From: CAZHGD01 sp964531735 | GTDB lineage: Bacteria; Armatimonadota; UBA10988 | NCBI GenBank assembly: GCA_964531735.1 | Contig: CAZHGD010000080.1 | Location: 1 to 31,248, forward strand | DNA: 31,248 nt | Direction: 5' to 3' | Shown: positions 16,593-24,330 of the stretch, piece after piece | Numbering within the stretch: position 1 is the stretch's first letter | How the letters are laid out: every line of letters starts with the position of its first letter | The notes under the pieces: model-generated | What the model was told of the DNA's origin: nothing | Database searches by the model: none | What the model saw: only the letters and a program-made list of their open reading frames with translations | Position numbers and translations under genes: made by a program

Positions 16593-16689
16593 CACGGTCT
16601 CCTTCGACCCTCGCCGCGGAGGATCACCGTCACCGACTGCGAACCTGATGCCCCACCCCATCGCGCTGGGCAGTACCCGGAGACGATTC

Positions 16690-19476
16690 GTGTCACGAAC
16701 TTGCGTATTCCTCCTGGCTTGCGGCCTCACCGGCGTCCCTCTGGCCGCGGCCACCACGCTCCATGTGGCCACCAACGGGCACGACACCTGGTCCGGCCGC
16801 CGGCCGACGCCGAACGCCGCCCGGACCGACGGGCCGTTCGCCAGCCTGGAGCGGGCCCGCGATGAGGTACGCCGGCTCAAGCAGAGCGGGCTCCCGGCCG
16901 GAGCGGTGACCGTTCAGATCGCCGCCGGGCTCTATCCGCGCCAGGCTGCCCTGGCGCTGGAAGCCATCGATTCGGGCACACCCGAGGCGCCGGTGGTCTA
17001 CCGTGGTGCCCCCGGCGGCGCGACGCGTCTGCTCGGCGGCCGCCTGTTGCCCGCGGCGGCCTGGCGCCCGGTGAGCGACCCGGCCGTGCGCGCGCGGCTC
17101 GATCCGGCCGTGCGCGATCAGGTGCGGCAGCTCAGCCTGCGCGAGGCCGGCCTGCCCGAGCCCGGCCCCGAGTGGCACGACCGGTTCAAGGAGCGTAGCG
17201 GCTGGCCTGAGCTGTTCTTCGCCGGCCGCCGCATGACGCTGGCGCGCTGGCCGAACACCGGCTGGGCCCGCATCGTGGACGTGGTCGGCGGCGCCCCGCA
17301 CAAGATCCACAACATCCCCGGCGACAAACTGGGCCGCTTCACCTACGACGGCGACCGGCCCAGCCGCTGGGTGGCCGAACCCGACCTCTGGGCGCACGGC
17401 TACTGGTTCTGGGACTGGTCCGACGGGCGCCAGCGCGTGGAAGCGGTCGACCCGGCCAAGCGAGTGATCAGCCTGGCGCCGCCGATGCACTACTACGGCT
17501 ATCGGCAGAAGGCGCGCTGGTACGTCTACAACGCCCTGGCGGAGTTGGACAGCCCCGGCGAGTGGTGCATCGATCGCGCCACCTGGACGCTCTACTTCCT
17601 GCCGCCCGAGCCGCTCGCCGACCACGAGGCCGGCTTCTCGCAGCTCAGTGAGCCGCTGTTCCGCCTGACCGACGTCTCGCACGTGACCATCGCCTCACTG
17701 ACCGGCGAGATCAGCCGCGGCGACGGCGTCCAGATGACCGGCGGCCGCGCCAACCGCGTGGTCGGCTGCACGTTCCGCAACCTCGGCCAGATCGGCGTGA
17801 GGGTGAACGGCGGCACCGACCACGGCGTGCAGAGCTGCGACCTGTACCACCTCGGCGCCGGTGGCATCAACCTGTCCGGCGGCGACCGGCGGACGCTGCA
17901 GCCGGCCGGCCACTTCGCCGACAACAACCACATCCACCACTTCGCCGAGTTGGCGCACACCTACCAGAACGCCATTCGGCTCGACGGCGTCGGCTGCCGC
18001 ATGACCCACAACCTGGTCCACGACACCGTCCATGAGGCGCTGTGCTACAGCGGCAACGACCACCTGGTGGAGTTCAACGAGGTCCACAGCGTCTGCCTGG
18101 AAGCCGACGACTCCGGTGTCATCCACCAGGGCCGCGACTGGACCTGGCGCGGCAACATCATCCGCCACAACTTCTTCCACCACGTGCTGGCCGGCCACGC
18201 GGTCAGCAACATGGGCGTCTACCTCGACGACATGGAGTGCGGCACGCTGGTCTACGGCAATGTGCTCTACCGCATCCCGCGCGCCATTCTGGTCGGCGGC
18301 GGGCGCGACGTCACCGTGCAGAACAACCTGGTCATCGACTGCCCCACCGCGCTCAGCATCGACAACCGGGCGATGAACTGGGCCGGCTACCATGTCGGCA
18401 CCACGATGAAGTCGTCGCTGGACCGAATGCCCTACCAGAGCGAGCCGTGGCGCAGCCGTTATCCGAAGCTGGTCGGCATCTGGAGCGATGAACCGGCGGT
18501 GCCGAAGGGCAACACGGTGCGCGAGAACCTGATGGTGCGCAGCGGAGCCTTCGCCCTGGCCCCCGAGGTGGCCCGCTTCGGCACGGTCACCAACAACCTC
18601 CATGTCACCGACGACCCGGGCTTCGTGGCGCCCGAGCGCCTGGACTTCCGGCTGCGCGACCCGGCCGCCGTGGCGGCGCGCCTGCCCGGCTTCGCCCCGA
18701 TCCCGTTCGAGCAGATCGGTCTGCGCCTGGACACCTGGCGGACGGCGCTACCCGCGGGGACGCCGGTGCTCAACCCCGAACCACAGGCCTTTGTCGAAGA
18801 GCTGGCGGTGCGCCTCAGCCCGGGACGCGGCGCGGCCGACCCGGTCATCCACTACACGCTCGACGGCCGGCAGCCGACGCTGGCCTCGCCGGTCTACACC
18901 GCACCGCTGCGACTGACCGAGACCACGACCATCCGCGCGCTGGCCGTGCCGCGCGGCGGGCGGGCGCAGGACATGTCGGCGGTGGCCAGCGGCACCTTCA
19001 CGGTGCAGCACCTGGGCCCGCAGGGCGGCGTGTACCTGGACGGCCTGGCGGCGGCCGACGTCACCGTGCACGGCGGGCTGAAGCTCAACAGCAACTACGC
19101 CGGCAGCGGCCCGGCCAGCCTGGGTGGCCGCAAGTTCGCGCACAGCCTGATGCTCTGTCCCGCCGCCTCGCCTGAAGGCGGCCGTGGCCGCGCCACCTTC
19201 GAACTGCGCGGCGGCCTGGCCAAGGCCACCGTCCTGCGGGCCACCATCGGCATCGAGGACAGCACCGGCCAAGCCGGCTCGGCCACCTTCGCGGTGGACG
19301 TGGAGCGCGACGGCCGCTGGGTGACCGTCTACGAGAGCCCGGTGCTCCGCGGCGGTCAGCAGCAGGAGTTGCGCGTGGACGTCAAGGGCGGCACCCGCCT
19401 GCGGCTGCGCACCACCGACGGCGGCGACAACATCCACTCGGACCACGCCGTGTGGGCCGACGCGAAGCTCCAGTAG
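16690..19476 (+). CDS. Secreted parallel beta-helix protein with chitobiase-C-like and NPCBM-like domains
   Basis: 928 aa. GTG 16690 is preferred over ATG 16648: GGAG lies 7 bases before it and it yields a compact signal peptide (SRTCVFLLACGLTGVPLAAA). Seen: N-terminal TTLHVATNGHDTWSG then GPFASLERARDEVRRLK, the usual opening of right-handed beta-helix proteins; the helix with repeated Asn/His/Gly strands at about residues 320-600 (NHIHHF, NLVHDTVHEALCYSGNDH, NVLYRIPRAILVGGG); HYTLDGRQPT at about 720, a chitobiase C-terminal (FN3-like) domain; and an NPCBM-like domain from about 793 to the end (GLKLNSNYAGSGPASLGG). The opening resembles proteins assigned to GH141, so alpha-fucosidase or xylan-related activity is possible, but that is inference. 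NPCBM domains are thought to bind carbohydrate. It is divergent from the TPR gene. Confidence 0.88.
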   Translation: MSRTCVFLLACGLTGVPLAAATTLHVATNGHDTWSGRRPTPNAARTDGPFASLERARDEVRRLKQSGLPAGAVTVQIAAGLYPRQAALALEAIDSGTPEAPVVYRGAPGGATRLLGGRLLPAAAWRPVSDPAVRARLDPAVRDQVRQLSLREAGLPEPGPEWHDRFKERSGWPELFFAGRRMTLARWPNTGWARIVDVVGGAPHKIHNIPGDKLGRFTYDGDRPSRWVAEPDLWAHGYWFWDWSDGRQRVEAVDPAKRVISLAPPMHYYGYRQKARWYVYNALAELDSPGEWCIDRATWTLYFLPPEPLADHEAGFSQLSEPLFRLTDVSHVTIASLTGEISRGDGVQMTGGRANRVVGCTFRNLGQIGVRVNGGTDHGVQSCDLYHLGAGGINLSGGDRRTLQPAGHFADNNHIHHFAELAHTYQNAIRLDGVGCRMTHNLVHDTVHEALCYSGNDHLVEFNEVHSVCLEADDSGVIHQGRDWTWRGNIIRHNFFHHVLAGHAVSNMGVYLDDMECGTLVYGNVLYRIPRAILVGGGRDVTVQNNLVIDCPTALSIDNRAMNWAGYHVGTTMKSSLDRMPYQSEPWRSRYPKLVGIWSDEPAVPKGNTVRENLMVRSGAFALAPEVARFGTVTNNLHVTDDPGFVAPERLDFRLRDPAAVAARLPGFAPIPFEQIGLRLDTWRTALPAGTPVLNPEPQAFVEELAVRLSPGRGAADPVIHYTLDGRQPTLASPVYTAPLRLTETTTIRALAVPRGGRAQDMSAVASGTFTVQHLGPQGGVYLDGLAAADVTVHGGLKLNSNYAGSGPASLGGRKFAHSLMLCPAASPEGGRGRATFELRGGLAKATVLRATIGIEDSTGQAGSATFAVDVERDGRWVTVYESPVLRGGQQQELRVDVKGGTRLRLRTTDGGDNIHSDHAVWADAKLQ

Positions 19477-19570
19477 CTTGGCGAAGTGGTTGCATGTCCA
19501 GACAGCAATGGCAAGACGGTGAGCCGCCGGTGATGCACACCGGTGCGACGCCACCCGAGGAGAGTTGACG

Positions 19571-20068
19571 ATGGCAACGACGCAGGAGCACCTTCAGACC
19601 GCCTTCGCCGGCGAGAGCCAGGCCAACCGCAAGTACACCGCCTTCGCCAAGAAGGCCGAACAGGACGGCTTCGCGCTGGTGGCTCGGCTGTTCCGCGCGG
19701 CGGCGGCGGCCGAGACGATCCACGCCCTGGCGCACTTCGAGGCGATGGACGGCGTCGGCACGACCGCCGAGAACCTGGCCGCCGCCGTCGCCGGCGAGAC
19801 CTACGAGTTCACCGAGATGTACCCGCCGATGCTGGCTCAGGCCGAAGCCGAAGGCCACAAGGCCAAGCGGATGTTCAAGTTCGCCGAGCAGGCCGAGGCC
19901 GTGCACGCCAAGCTCTACCAGATGGCGCTCGAGGCGGTGCAGGCCGGCCACGACCTGGACGCGGCGGGCATCTACCTCTGCCCGTTCTGCGGCCACCTCG
20001 AACTCGGCGCGGCCCCCGAGAAGTGCCCCATCTGCGGCGCCAAGGGCGACCGCTTCGAGGCGATGTGA
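19571..20068 (+). CDS. rbr: Rubrerythrin
   Basis: 165 aa. ATG 19571 has AGGAGA at ideal distance; TTG 19565 is also in frame but overlaps that site. Seen: a four-helix ferritin-like diiron domain with ligand motifs AGESQANRKY (E15), AAETIHALAHFEAM (E48, H51), GETYEFTEMY (E76, E79) and EQAEAVHAKLY (E109, H112); then a C-terminal rubredoxin-like domain with CPFC (137-140) and CPIC (152-155). All metal ligands look intact. The length is slightly below the 190-aa Desulfovibrio type and matches the short class. Rubrerythrins reduce hydrogen peroxide in the cytoplasm, mostly in anaerobes and microaerophiles, so the organism must meet low-oxygen conditions or oxidative stress. No operon partner; a strong hairpin follows the stop. 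Confidence 0.96.
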   Translation: MATTQEHLQTAFAGESQANRKYTAFAKKAEQDGFALVARLFRAAAAAETIHALAHFEAMDGVGTTAENLAAAVAGETYEFTEMYPPMLAQAEAEGHKAKRMFKFAEQAEAVHAKLYQMALEAVQAGHDLDAAGIYLCPFCGHLELGAAPEKCPICGAKGDRFEAM

Positions 20069-20073
20069 AGCCA

Positions 20074-20104
20074 CCGTGGGACCGGCGGCTCGCCGGTCCC
20101 ACGG
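20074..20104. terminator. 14-bp perfect hairpin between convergent rubrerythrin and purC
   Basis: CCGTGGGACCGGCG (20074-20087), loop GCT, then its exact complement CGCCGGTCCCACGG (20091-20104). It lies between the stops at 20068 and 20111 and can work for both strands. There is no T-run, so it may be a Rho-independent-like attenuator, an mRNA 3' end stabiliser or a palindromic repeat unit. Confidence 0.65.
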
Positions 20105-20110
20105 ACCAAC

Positions 20111-21001
20111 TCAGTCCAGGCCGTGACCCGTGATGCGCTGGAGCGCTTCGAGGTAACGGCCCCGCGTGATCTCGACCACCTCGTCGGTGGGCGCCGGCGC
20201 CGGTGGTGTCTTGTCCCAGTCGAGCGTTTCCAGCCAGTCGCGCAGGACCTGCTTGTCCATGGCGCGTTGCGAGCGGCCGGGCTCATACTCATCCACGTCC
20301 CAGAAGCGCGACGAATCGGGCGTCAGCACTTCGTCGATGAGGATCAACTCGCCGTTGTGCAGGCCGAACTCGAACTTGGTGTCGGCGATGATCACGCCGC
20401 GCTCGCGTGCGTAGGCCGCAGCCCAGCCGTAGAGCCCCAGCGTCTTGTCGCGCAGTTGCGCCGCCAGGTCCGGCCCGACGATCTCGGTACAGGTGGCGAA
20501 GTCGATGTTCTCGTCATGCCCCGAGGCGGCCTTGGTCGAGGGCGTGAAGATCGGCTCGGGGAGCTGGTCGGACTCCTTCAGCCCGGCCGGCAGCGCAAGA
20601 CCGCAGACCGTCTGGCTGCGCTGGTACTCCTTCCAGCCGCTGCCGGCCAGGTAGCCCCGCGCGATGCACTCGACCAGCACGGGTTGCGCCTTGGCCACCA
20701 GCATCGACCGGCCGCCCAGTTCGGCGCGCGAGCGCTGGAACTCCTCGGGGAACTGGTCCTCGTTGGCCGTCAACCGGTGGTGCCGCAGGCCCTGCTCGTC
20801 ACACCGGTCGAACCAGAAGTTGCTCAGCGCCGTCAGGATGCGGCCCTTGTCGGGTATCGGCCGCGGCAGAATGCAGTCGAAGGCCGAGATGCGGTCACTG
20901 GCAACCATCAGCAGACGGTCGCCCAGGTCGAAGACGTCCCGCACCTTGCCGTTGTGATCGGGCGCGCGGCCGTCCAGCGTGGCGTGCATCAAACCGGTCA
21001 T
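20111..21001 (-). CDS. purC: SAICAR synthetase (phosphoribosylaminoimidazole-succinocarboxamide synthase)
   Basis: 296 aa from ATG 21001 behind GGAGGTGA. It joins CAIR with aspartate using ATP in purine synthesis, in the cytoplasm. Seen: GKVRDVFDLGDRLLMVASDR (residues 18-37, the N-terminal nucleotide-binding signature), RISAFDCILPRPIPDKG, ECIARGYLAGSGWKEYQ, TPSTKAASGHDENIDF and a C-terminal IIADTKFEFGLHNGELILID followed by DEVLTPDSSRFW, the two PROSITE-type signatures of the family. Length fits the longer (about 290-300 aa) type. It is the last gene of a minus-strand set accB > small protein > nucleotidyltransferase > purC, 36 bp after the nucleotidyltransferase, without other pur genes nearby. 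No PurR-like operator can be seen. Confidence 0.97.
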   Translation of the reverse strand: MTGLMHATLDGRAPDHNGKVRDVFDLGDRLLMVASDRISAFDCILPRPIPDKGRILTALSNFWFDRCDEQGLRHHRLTANEDQFPEEFQRSRAELGGRSMLVAKAQPVLVECIARGYLAGSGWKEYQRSQTVCGLALPAGLKESDQLPEPIFTPSTKAASGHDENIDFATCTEIVGPDLAAQLRDKTLGLYGWAAAYARERGVIIADTKFEFGLHNGELILIDEVLTPDSSRFWDVDEYEPGRSQRAMDKQVLRDWLETLDWDKTPPAPAPTDEVVEITRGRYLEALQRITGHGLD

Positions 21002-21037
21002 GTCCAGCTCACCTCCAAGTCGTCCAGACCATCAGTG

Positions 21038-21616
21038 TTACGCCTCCGGGAGAGTCGATTCCACGAGTTGCCACAGGGCAGCCCACTCATTGGCGACTCC
21101 CAGGCGAGCAGCCCACGTCTCCACGTATGCCCAGTCGATCAGGTTGGCCGAGACCTGAAGCACCTTGGCGGCGTCGGTCAGGTGCCGGTCAGAACCACCT
21201 TCGGCGTAGTAACGCAGCTTCATCAGGACCACGTCCTCCGGGCGCGCCAGATACGCCTGCACACCTGGGAGCAGCGGCCGCAGCCACCGCCGCGCGAACT
21301 CCTCGCCCGAGTACGCGCTGGGCTCCGTCAGGAATACGTCCACCTTCTGCGCGGTGGGCACGTGGATGATGTTGAACTGGAACCGCGTCGCAATCGCCTC
21401 GCGGATCATCACGTCATCGAAGTACCACTCGTCGCCCAGGAAGAACGGTCGCAGGGCCTCGACCTGCTCCGGACGCAGGTCGGCCACCAGGTCGAGGTCA
21501 TTGGTGAAGCGCGCCTCACCGTAGTGCGTCGACGCCACCGCGCCGCCGACCATGTAGGCCACGCCCGCTGCCGCGAACGCTGTCAGGACGTGGGCGATGA
21601 ACTCACGTTGATCCAC
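21038..21616 (-). CDS. Nucleotidyltransferase-fold protein (DUF6036/AbiEii-like)
   Basis: 192 aa from ATG 21616. Seen: an N-terminal helix, then GVAYMVGGAVASTHYGEARF followed by TNDLDLVADL, the GG...D.D signature of the MNT-type nucleotidyltransferase superfamily (Gly24-Gly25, Asp39 and Asp41 as metal ligands); later QKVDVFLTEPSAY supplies the third acidic position (Asp93), then ARPEDVVLMKLRYYAEGG, typical of AbiEii/DUF6036-like proteins. Such proteins transfer nucleotides to proteins or RNA and often belong to toxin-antitoxin pairs, but many have no known role. It starts inside the last codons of the small gene upstream (14-bp overlap), so the two are probably made together. Whether this pair is a toxin-antitoxin module is inference. 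The next gene is purC. Confidence 0.85.
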   Translation of the reverse strand: MDQREFIAHVLTAFAAAGVAYMVGGAVASTHYGEARFTNDLDLVADLRPEQVEALRPFFLGDEWYFDDVMIREAIATRFQFNIIHVPTAQKVDVFLTEPSAYSGEEFARRWLRPLLPGVQAYLARPEDVVLMKLRYYAEGGSDRHLTDAAKVLQVSANLIDWAYVETWAARLGVANEWAALWQLVESTLPEA

Positions 21617-21833
21617 CGCTCATCCTTATGGCCACACGTGGCGCCAGTTGCGCGTCGTCGCAACCTGGGTGGAGCGCCCGTTCGCTGGTCTCGATGAGCC
21701 GCTGCGCCGCCGCCCACAGACCGCACATCACTTCGCCTCGCACAGCCGGATCCTGCGCCCGCAGGATAGGCAGCAGCACCGGCTCGACCAGTTCGACGCT
21801 CGGCTGTCTGCCCGGCTGTCGGTGCCGCACCAT
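21603..21833 (-). CDS. Small helical protein paired with the nucleotidyltransferase
   Basis: 76 aa from ATG 21833, with AGGGAG seven bases upstream. Seen: VLLPILRAQDPAVRGEVMCG then LWAAAQRLIETSERALHPG, a short helical protein. In other genomes I recall similar small proteins (.AAR.LI.ASL..PG.S) placed directly before DUF6036-type nucleotidyltransferases, which fits the 14-bp overlap here. It may be the antitoxin or an adaptor of the pair. It starts 12 bp after the accB stop. No domain name can be given. Confidence 0.65.
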   Translation of the reverse strand: MVRHRQPGRQPSVELVEPVLLPILRAQDPAVRGEVMCGLWAAAQRLIETSERALHPGCDDAQLAPRVAIRMSGGST

Positions 21834-21845
21834 GGCGCCGCTCCC

Positions 21846-22274
21846 TCATGCCAACGGCTCAAACTCCATCAGCACTTCGCCGGTGACCACCAACTGCTCG
21901 TTGGCCGCCACCACACGCACCAGGCGACCATGCACGCCGGCGGTGATCTCGTTGAAGATCTTCATCGCCTCGATCAGGCAGACCGGGTCGGTCTCCTCGA
22001 CCACGTCACCTTCGCGGATGAACTCCGGCTCGTTCGGCGCGGGCGAGCGGTAGAAGACACCGGTGATCGGCGACTTGAGCTGGTAGTACCGATGGTCCAC
22101 GACTTCCGCCGCCGCCGTCGCCGCGGCCGGTGCCGTGGCCACAGCGGCCACCGGCGCCTCGGCCTTCAGATGCACCTCGACCTCACCATCGGCCACCGAC
22201 AAGCCGTCCAGGCCATGCTGCTGGACAATCGCGATGAGCCGCTGCACATCGGTGAGATCGACAAGTGGATCCAT
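21846..22274 (-). CDS. accB: Biotin carboxyl carrier protein of acetyl-CoA carboxylase
   Basis: 142 aa. ATG 22274 is preferred to an in-frame TTG 21 bases earlier because TAGGTG precedes it and the protein then opens with VDLTDVQRLIAIVQQHGLDG, the usual AccB start. Seen: an Ala/Pro-rich linker (about residues 39-58), then the biotinyl domain with SPITGVFYRSPAPNEPEFI, GDVVEETDPVCLIEAMKIFN (biotin on Lys105 of EAMKIF) and a closing GEVLMEFEP. It carries the carboxyl group in the first step of fatty-acid synthesis. AccB is most often followed by accC; here no accC is present, and the next genes are a small protein, a nucleotidyltransferase and purC. A promoter candidate lies upstream (22322-22350). 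Confidence 0.95.
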   Translation of the reverse strand: MDPLVDLTDVQRLIAIVQQHGLDGLSVADGEVEVHLKAEAPVAAVATAPAAATAAAEVVDHRYYQLKSPITGVFYRSPAPNEPEFIREGDVVEETDPVCLIEAMKIFNEITAGVHGRLVRVVAANEQLVVTGEVLMEFEPLA

Positions 22275-22321
22275 GGGCCGAACACCTACAGCCAACGGTC
22301 AGGAGACGTTGGTGTCCGCCG

Positions 22322-22350
22322 AGTCTACGGCACGCCGCCACAGTGGTCAA
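22322..22350 (-). promoter_or_regulatory. Candidate sigma70 promoter for accB operon
   Basis: On the minus strand: TTGACC (22350-22345), 17-bp spacer, TAGACT (22327-22322), with transcription expected near 22315, about 40 bases before the accB ATG. The hexamers match consensus at five and four of six positions. It lies in the 121-bp gap shared with the divergent DUF6785 gene. Confidence 0.5.
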
Positions 22351-22395
22351 GGCGGCGCGGAGGAAGCCGGTCACGCGGCGCGAACCCGCTCGCCG

Positions 22396-24330
22396 ATGAA
22401 GGACCCCCGCCCATCGACGACCGCGCGCCCGCCGTTGCGCTTTGGCGCGCTAGTGCTGGCCGTTGCCCTGGTGCCACCGTTCGTCTGGTGGACGCTGGTG
22501 CTCGAGGAGGTCTACTTCTCCGGCTGGCCCACCTCGGTATCCATCTTCTACCACTGCCTCTGCGGCCTGCTGGCCCTGCAGGCGCTCAACAGCCTGCTGT
22601 ACCGGCTGCGCCCGTCGCTGGCCCTCAGCCGCGCCGAACTGCTCGCCTGCTACACCTGCGTCAGCGCCGGGGTGGCCGTGGCCGGCCATGACCACCAGAT
22701 GGTCTACCTGCGCGGCTGGACCTACGCGCTCTGGCGCGCCGCGCACGATCCGACCTGGGCCCCGTTGGCCGACCTGCCCTGGCCGCGCTACATCACCATC
22801 TTCGACCTGAAGGCCCTCGACCGCGTCTACAACGGCTTCTCGACGCTCTACATCCCCGAGAACTACCGCGTCTGGATCGTGCCGATCGCCTTCTTCACCG
22901 TCTTCCTGGCCCTCATCCAGCTCCTCGGCGCCTGCCTCAACCGCCTGCTCGTCATTCCCTGGACCGAGAACGAGCGGCTCACCTTCCCCATCGCGCAACT
23001 GCCGCTGGAGATGACCACCACCCAGCCGGGCTTCTGGACGCGCCGCCAGCTCTGGATCGGCTTCGCCATCGCCGCGCTGCTGTCCAACATCAACGGCCTC
23101 CATGAGTTGTTCCCGGCCGTGCCGCAACTGCCGGTCAAGGGCTTCCCCGTCCCGCGCGAAGGCATTCCGCCGCAGTATGGCCCCTGCCTGCCCCACTTCA
23201 TCCGCACCTTCCCGTGGATGATCGGCCTCTGCTTCCTGCTGCCGAAGGAGCTCAGCCTGTCGGTCTGGGTCTTCTTCTGGATCCTGCGGTTCGAGCTGAT
23301 CTGGTGCGCCTGGATGGGCTATCCGATTCCCTTCCCCTACCAGACCGGCGCCGTGGCCCCGCACATCGTCGACCAGGGCGTCGGCGCCTACCTGGTGCTG
23401 TTCGTCATGCTCTGCCACGCCGCGCGGCAGCACTTCCGCCACGCCTGGCAGTGCGTGCTCGGGCGTGCCGGCACGGCTGAGGAACGTAGCGGTTACCGTT
23501 GGTCGGCCATCGGCGCTGCGCTGTCGCTGCTGGCGCTCTATGCCGGCCTGCGGTACGTCGGGCTGAAGGCGCAGTGGGCGGCGCTGTCACTGGTCACCTA
23601 CACCATCATGGTGACCGTGATCTGCAAGGTGCGCGGTGAGATCGGCCCGCCGATGTACGACCTGCACTTCGGGGGTCCCGACCGCTTCCTGGCGTTGTAC
23701 GCTTCGCCGCGCAACCTGAGCCGTAGCGACTGGATCGGCGTCGGCTTCCTGTTCGGGTTCAACCGCGGTCAGCGTAACCTCAGCCTGCCGCACCAGACCG
23801 AGGGCTACTGGTTGCAGCACCAGACCGGCGGCAACCTGAACCGCCTGATGGGCGCGCTGGTCGTCACCGGTGCGGTCGCCTCGCTGGTGACCATCTGGGG
23901 CCTGGTACACCTCGGCTACGAACTGGGCTGGAACAACATGGCGCAGTGGCGCCTGCAGCCACAAGGGTTCGAGCGCATCGTGCCGTGGCTCGACCGGCCG
24001 ACGCCGCCGCACTACGGCGCCATGGGCGCGCTGGCCGTCGGCGCCGTGATCGCGCTGGTGCTGTCGGTCCTGCGCCAGCGGTTCATCGGCTTCCCACTGC
24101 ACCCGGGCGGGTTCGTGCTGGCCACCAACTGGGCCGTCGAGTTGATGTGGTTCCCGATGCTCGTGGCCTGGCTGGCCAAGACGCTGGTGCTGCGGACCGG
24201 CGGCGTCAAAGCCTACCGCGCGGCGCTGCCGTTCTTCCTCGGGCTGGTGCTCGGCGACTTCGTCACCGGCACGCTCTGGGCCGTGATCGGCTACGTGATG
24301 AAGCTGAAGCTCTACGACGTGACCTGGTGA
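22396..24330 (+). CDS. DUF6785/DUF6784-type multi-pass membrane protein
   Basis: 644 aa. ATG 22396 is the first start that leaves the divergent accB region; the ribosome-binding site is weak, so the start is not secure. Seen: 14 or more hydrophobic helices; ALSRAELLACYTCVSAGVAV then AGHDHQMVYLRGWTYALW; FSTLYIPENYRVWIVPIAFF; and PWTENERLTFPIAQLPLEMT, which together form the pattern I know for DUF6785 with DUF6784 at the C-terminus (KVRGEIGPPMYDLHF, then PHQTEGYWLQ). The family is large and uncharacterised, common in Armatimonadota, Lentisphaerota and Planctomycetota, often near sugar-utilisation genes; a transport role is likely but unproven. Its last 19 bases overlap the convergent miaA gene, so the two transcripts must collide or overlap. 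Confidence 0.9.
   Translation: MKDPRPSTTARPPLRFGALVLAVALVPPFVWWTLVLEEVYFSGWPTSVSIFYHCLCGLLALQALNSLLYRLRPSLALSRAELLACYTCVSAGVAVAGHDHQMVYLRGWTYALWRAAHDPTWAPLADLPWPRYITIFDLKALDRVYNGFSTLYIPENYRVWIVPIAFFTVFLALIQLLGACLNRLLVIPWTENERLTFPIAQLPLEMTTTQPGFWTRRQLWIGFAIAALLSNINGLHELFPAVPQLPVKGFPVPREGIPPQYGPCLPHFIRTFPWMIGLCFLLPKELSLSVWVFFWILRFELIWCAWMGYPIPFPYQTGAVAPHIVDQGVGAYLVLFVMLCHAARQHFRHAWQCVLGRAGTAEERSGYRWSAIGAALSLLALYAGLRYVGLKAQWAALSLVTYTIMVTVICKVRGEIGPPMYDLHFGGPDRFLALYASPRNLSRSDWIGVGFLFGFNRGQRNLSLPHQTEGYWLQHQTGGNLNRLMGALVVTGAVASLVTIWGLVHLGYELGWNNMAQWRLQPQGFERIVPWLDRPTPPHYGAMGALAVGAVIALVLSVLRQRFIGFPLHPGGFVLATNWAVELMWFPMLVAWLAKTLVLRTGGVKAYRAALPFFLGLVLGDFVTGTLWAVIGYVMKLKLYDVTW

Noticed and set aside
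22135..22395. N-terminal extension of the DUF6785 gene by 87 codons
   Set aside because: It would run through the divergent accB gene and its promoter candidate, and the family starts near residue 1 of the chosen frame.
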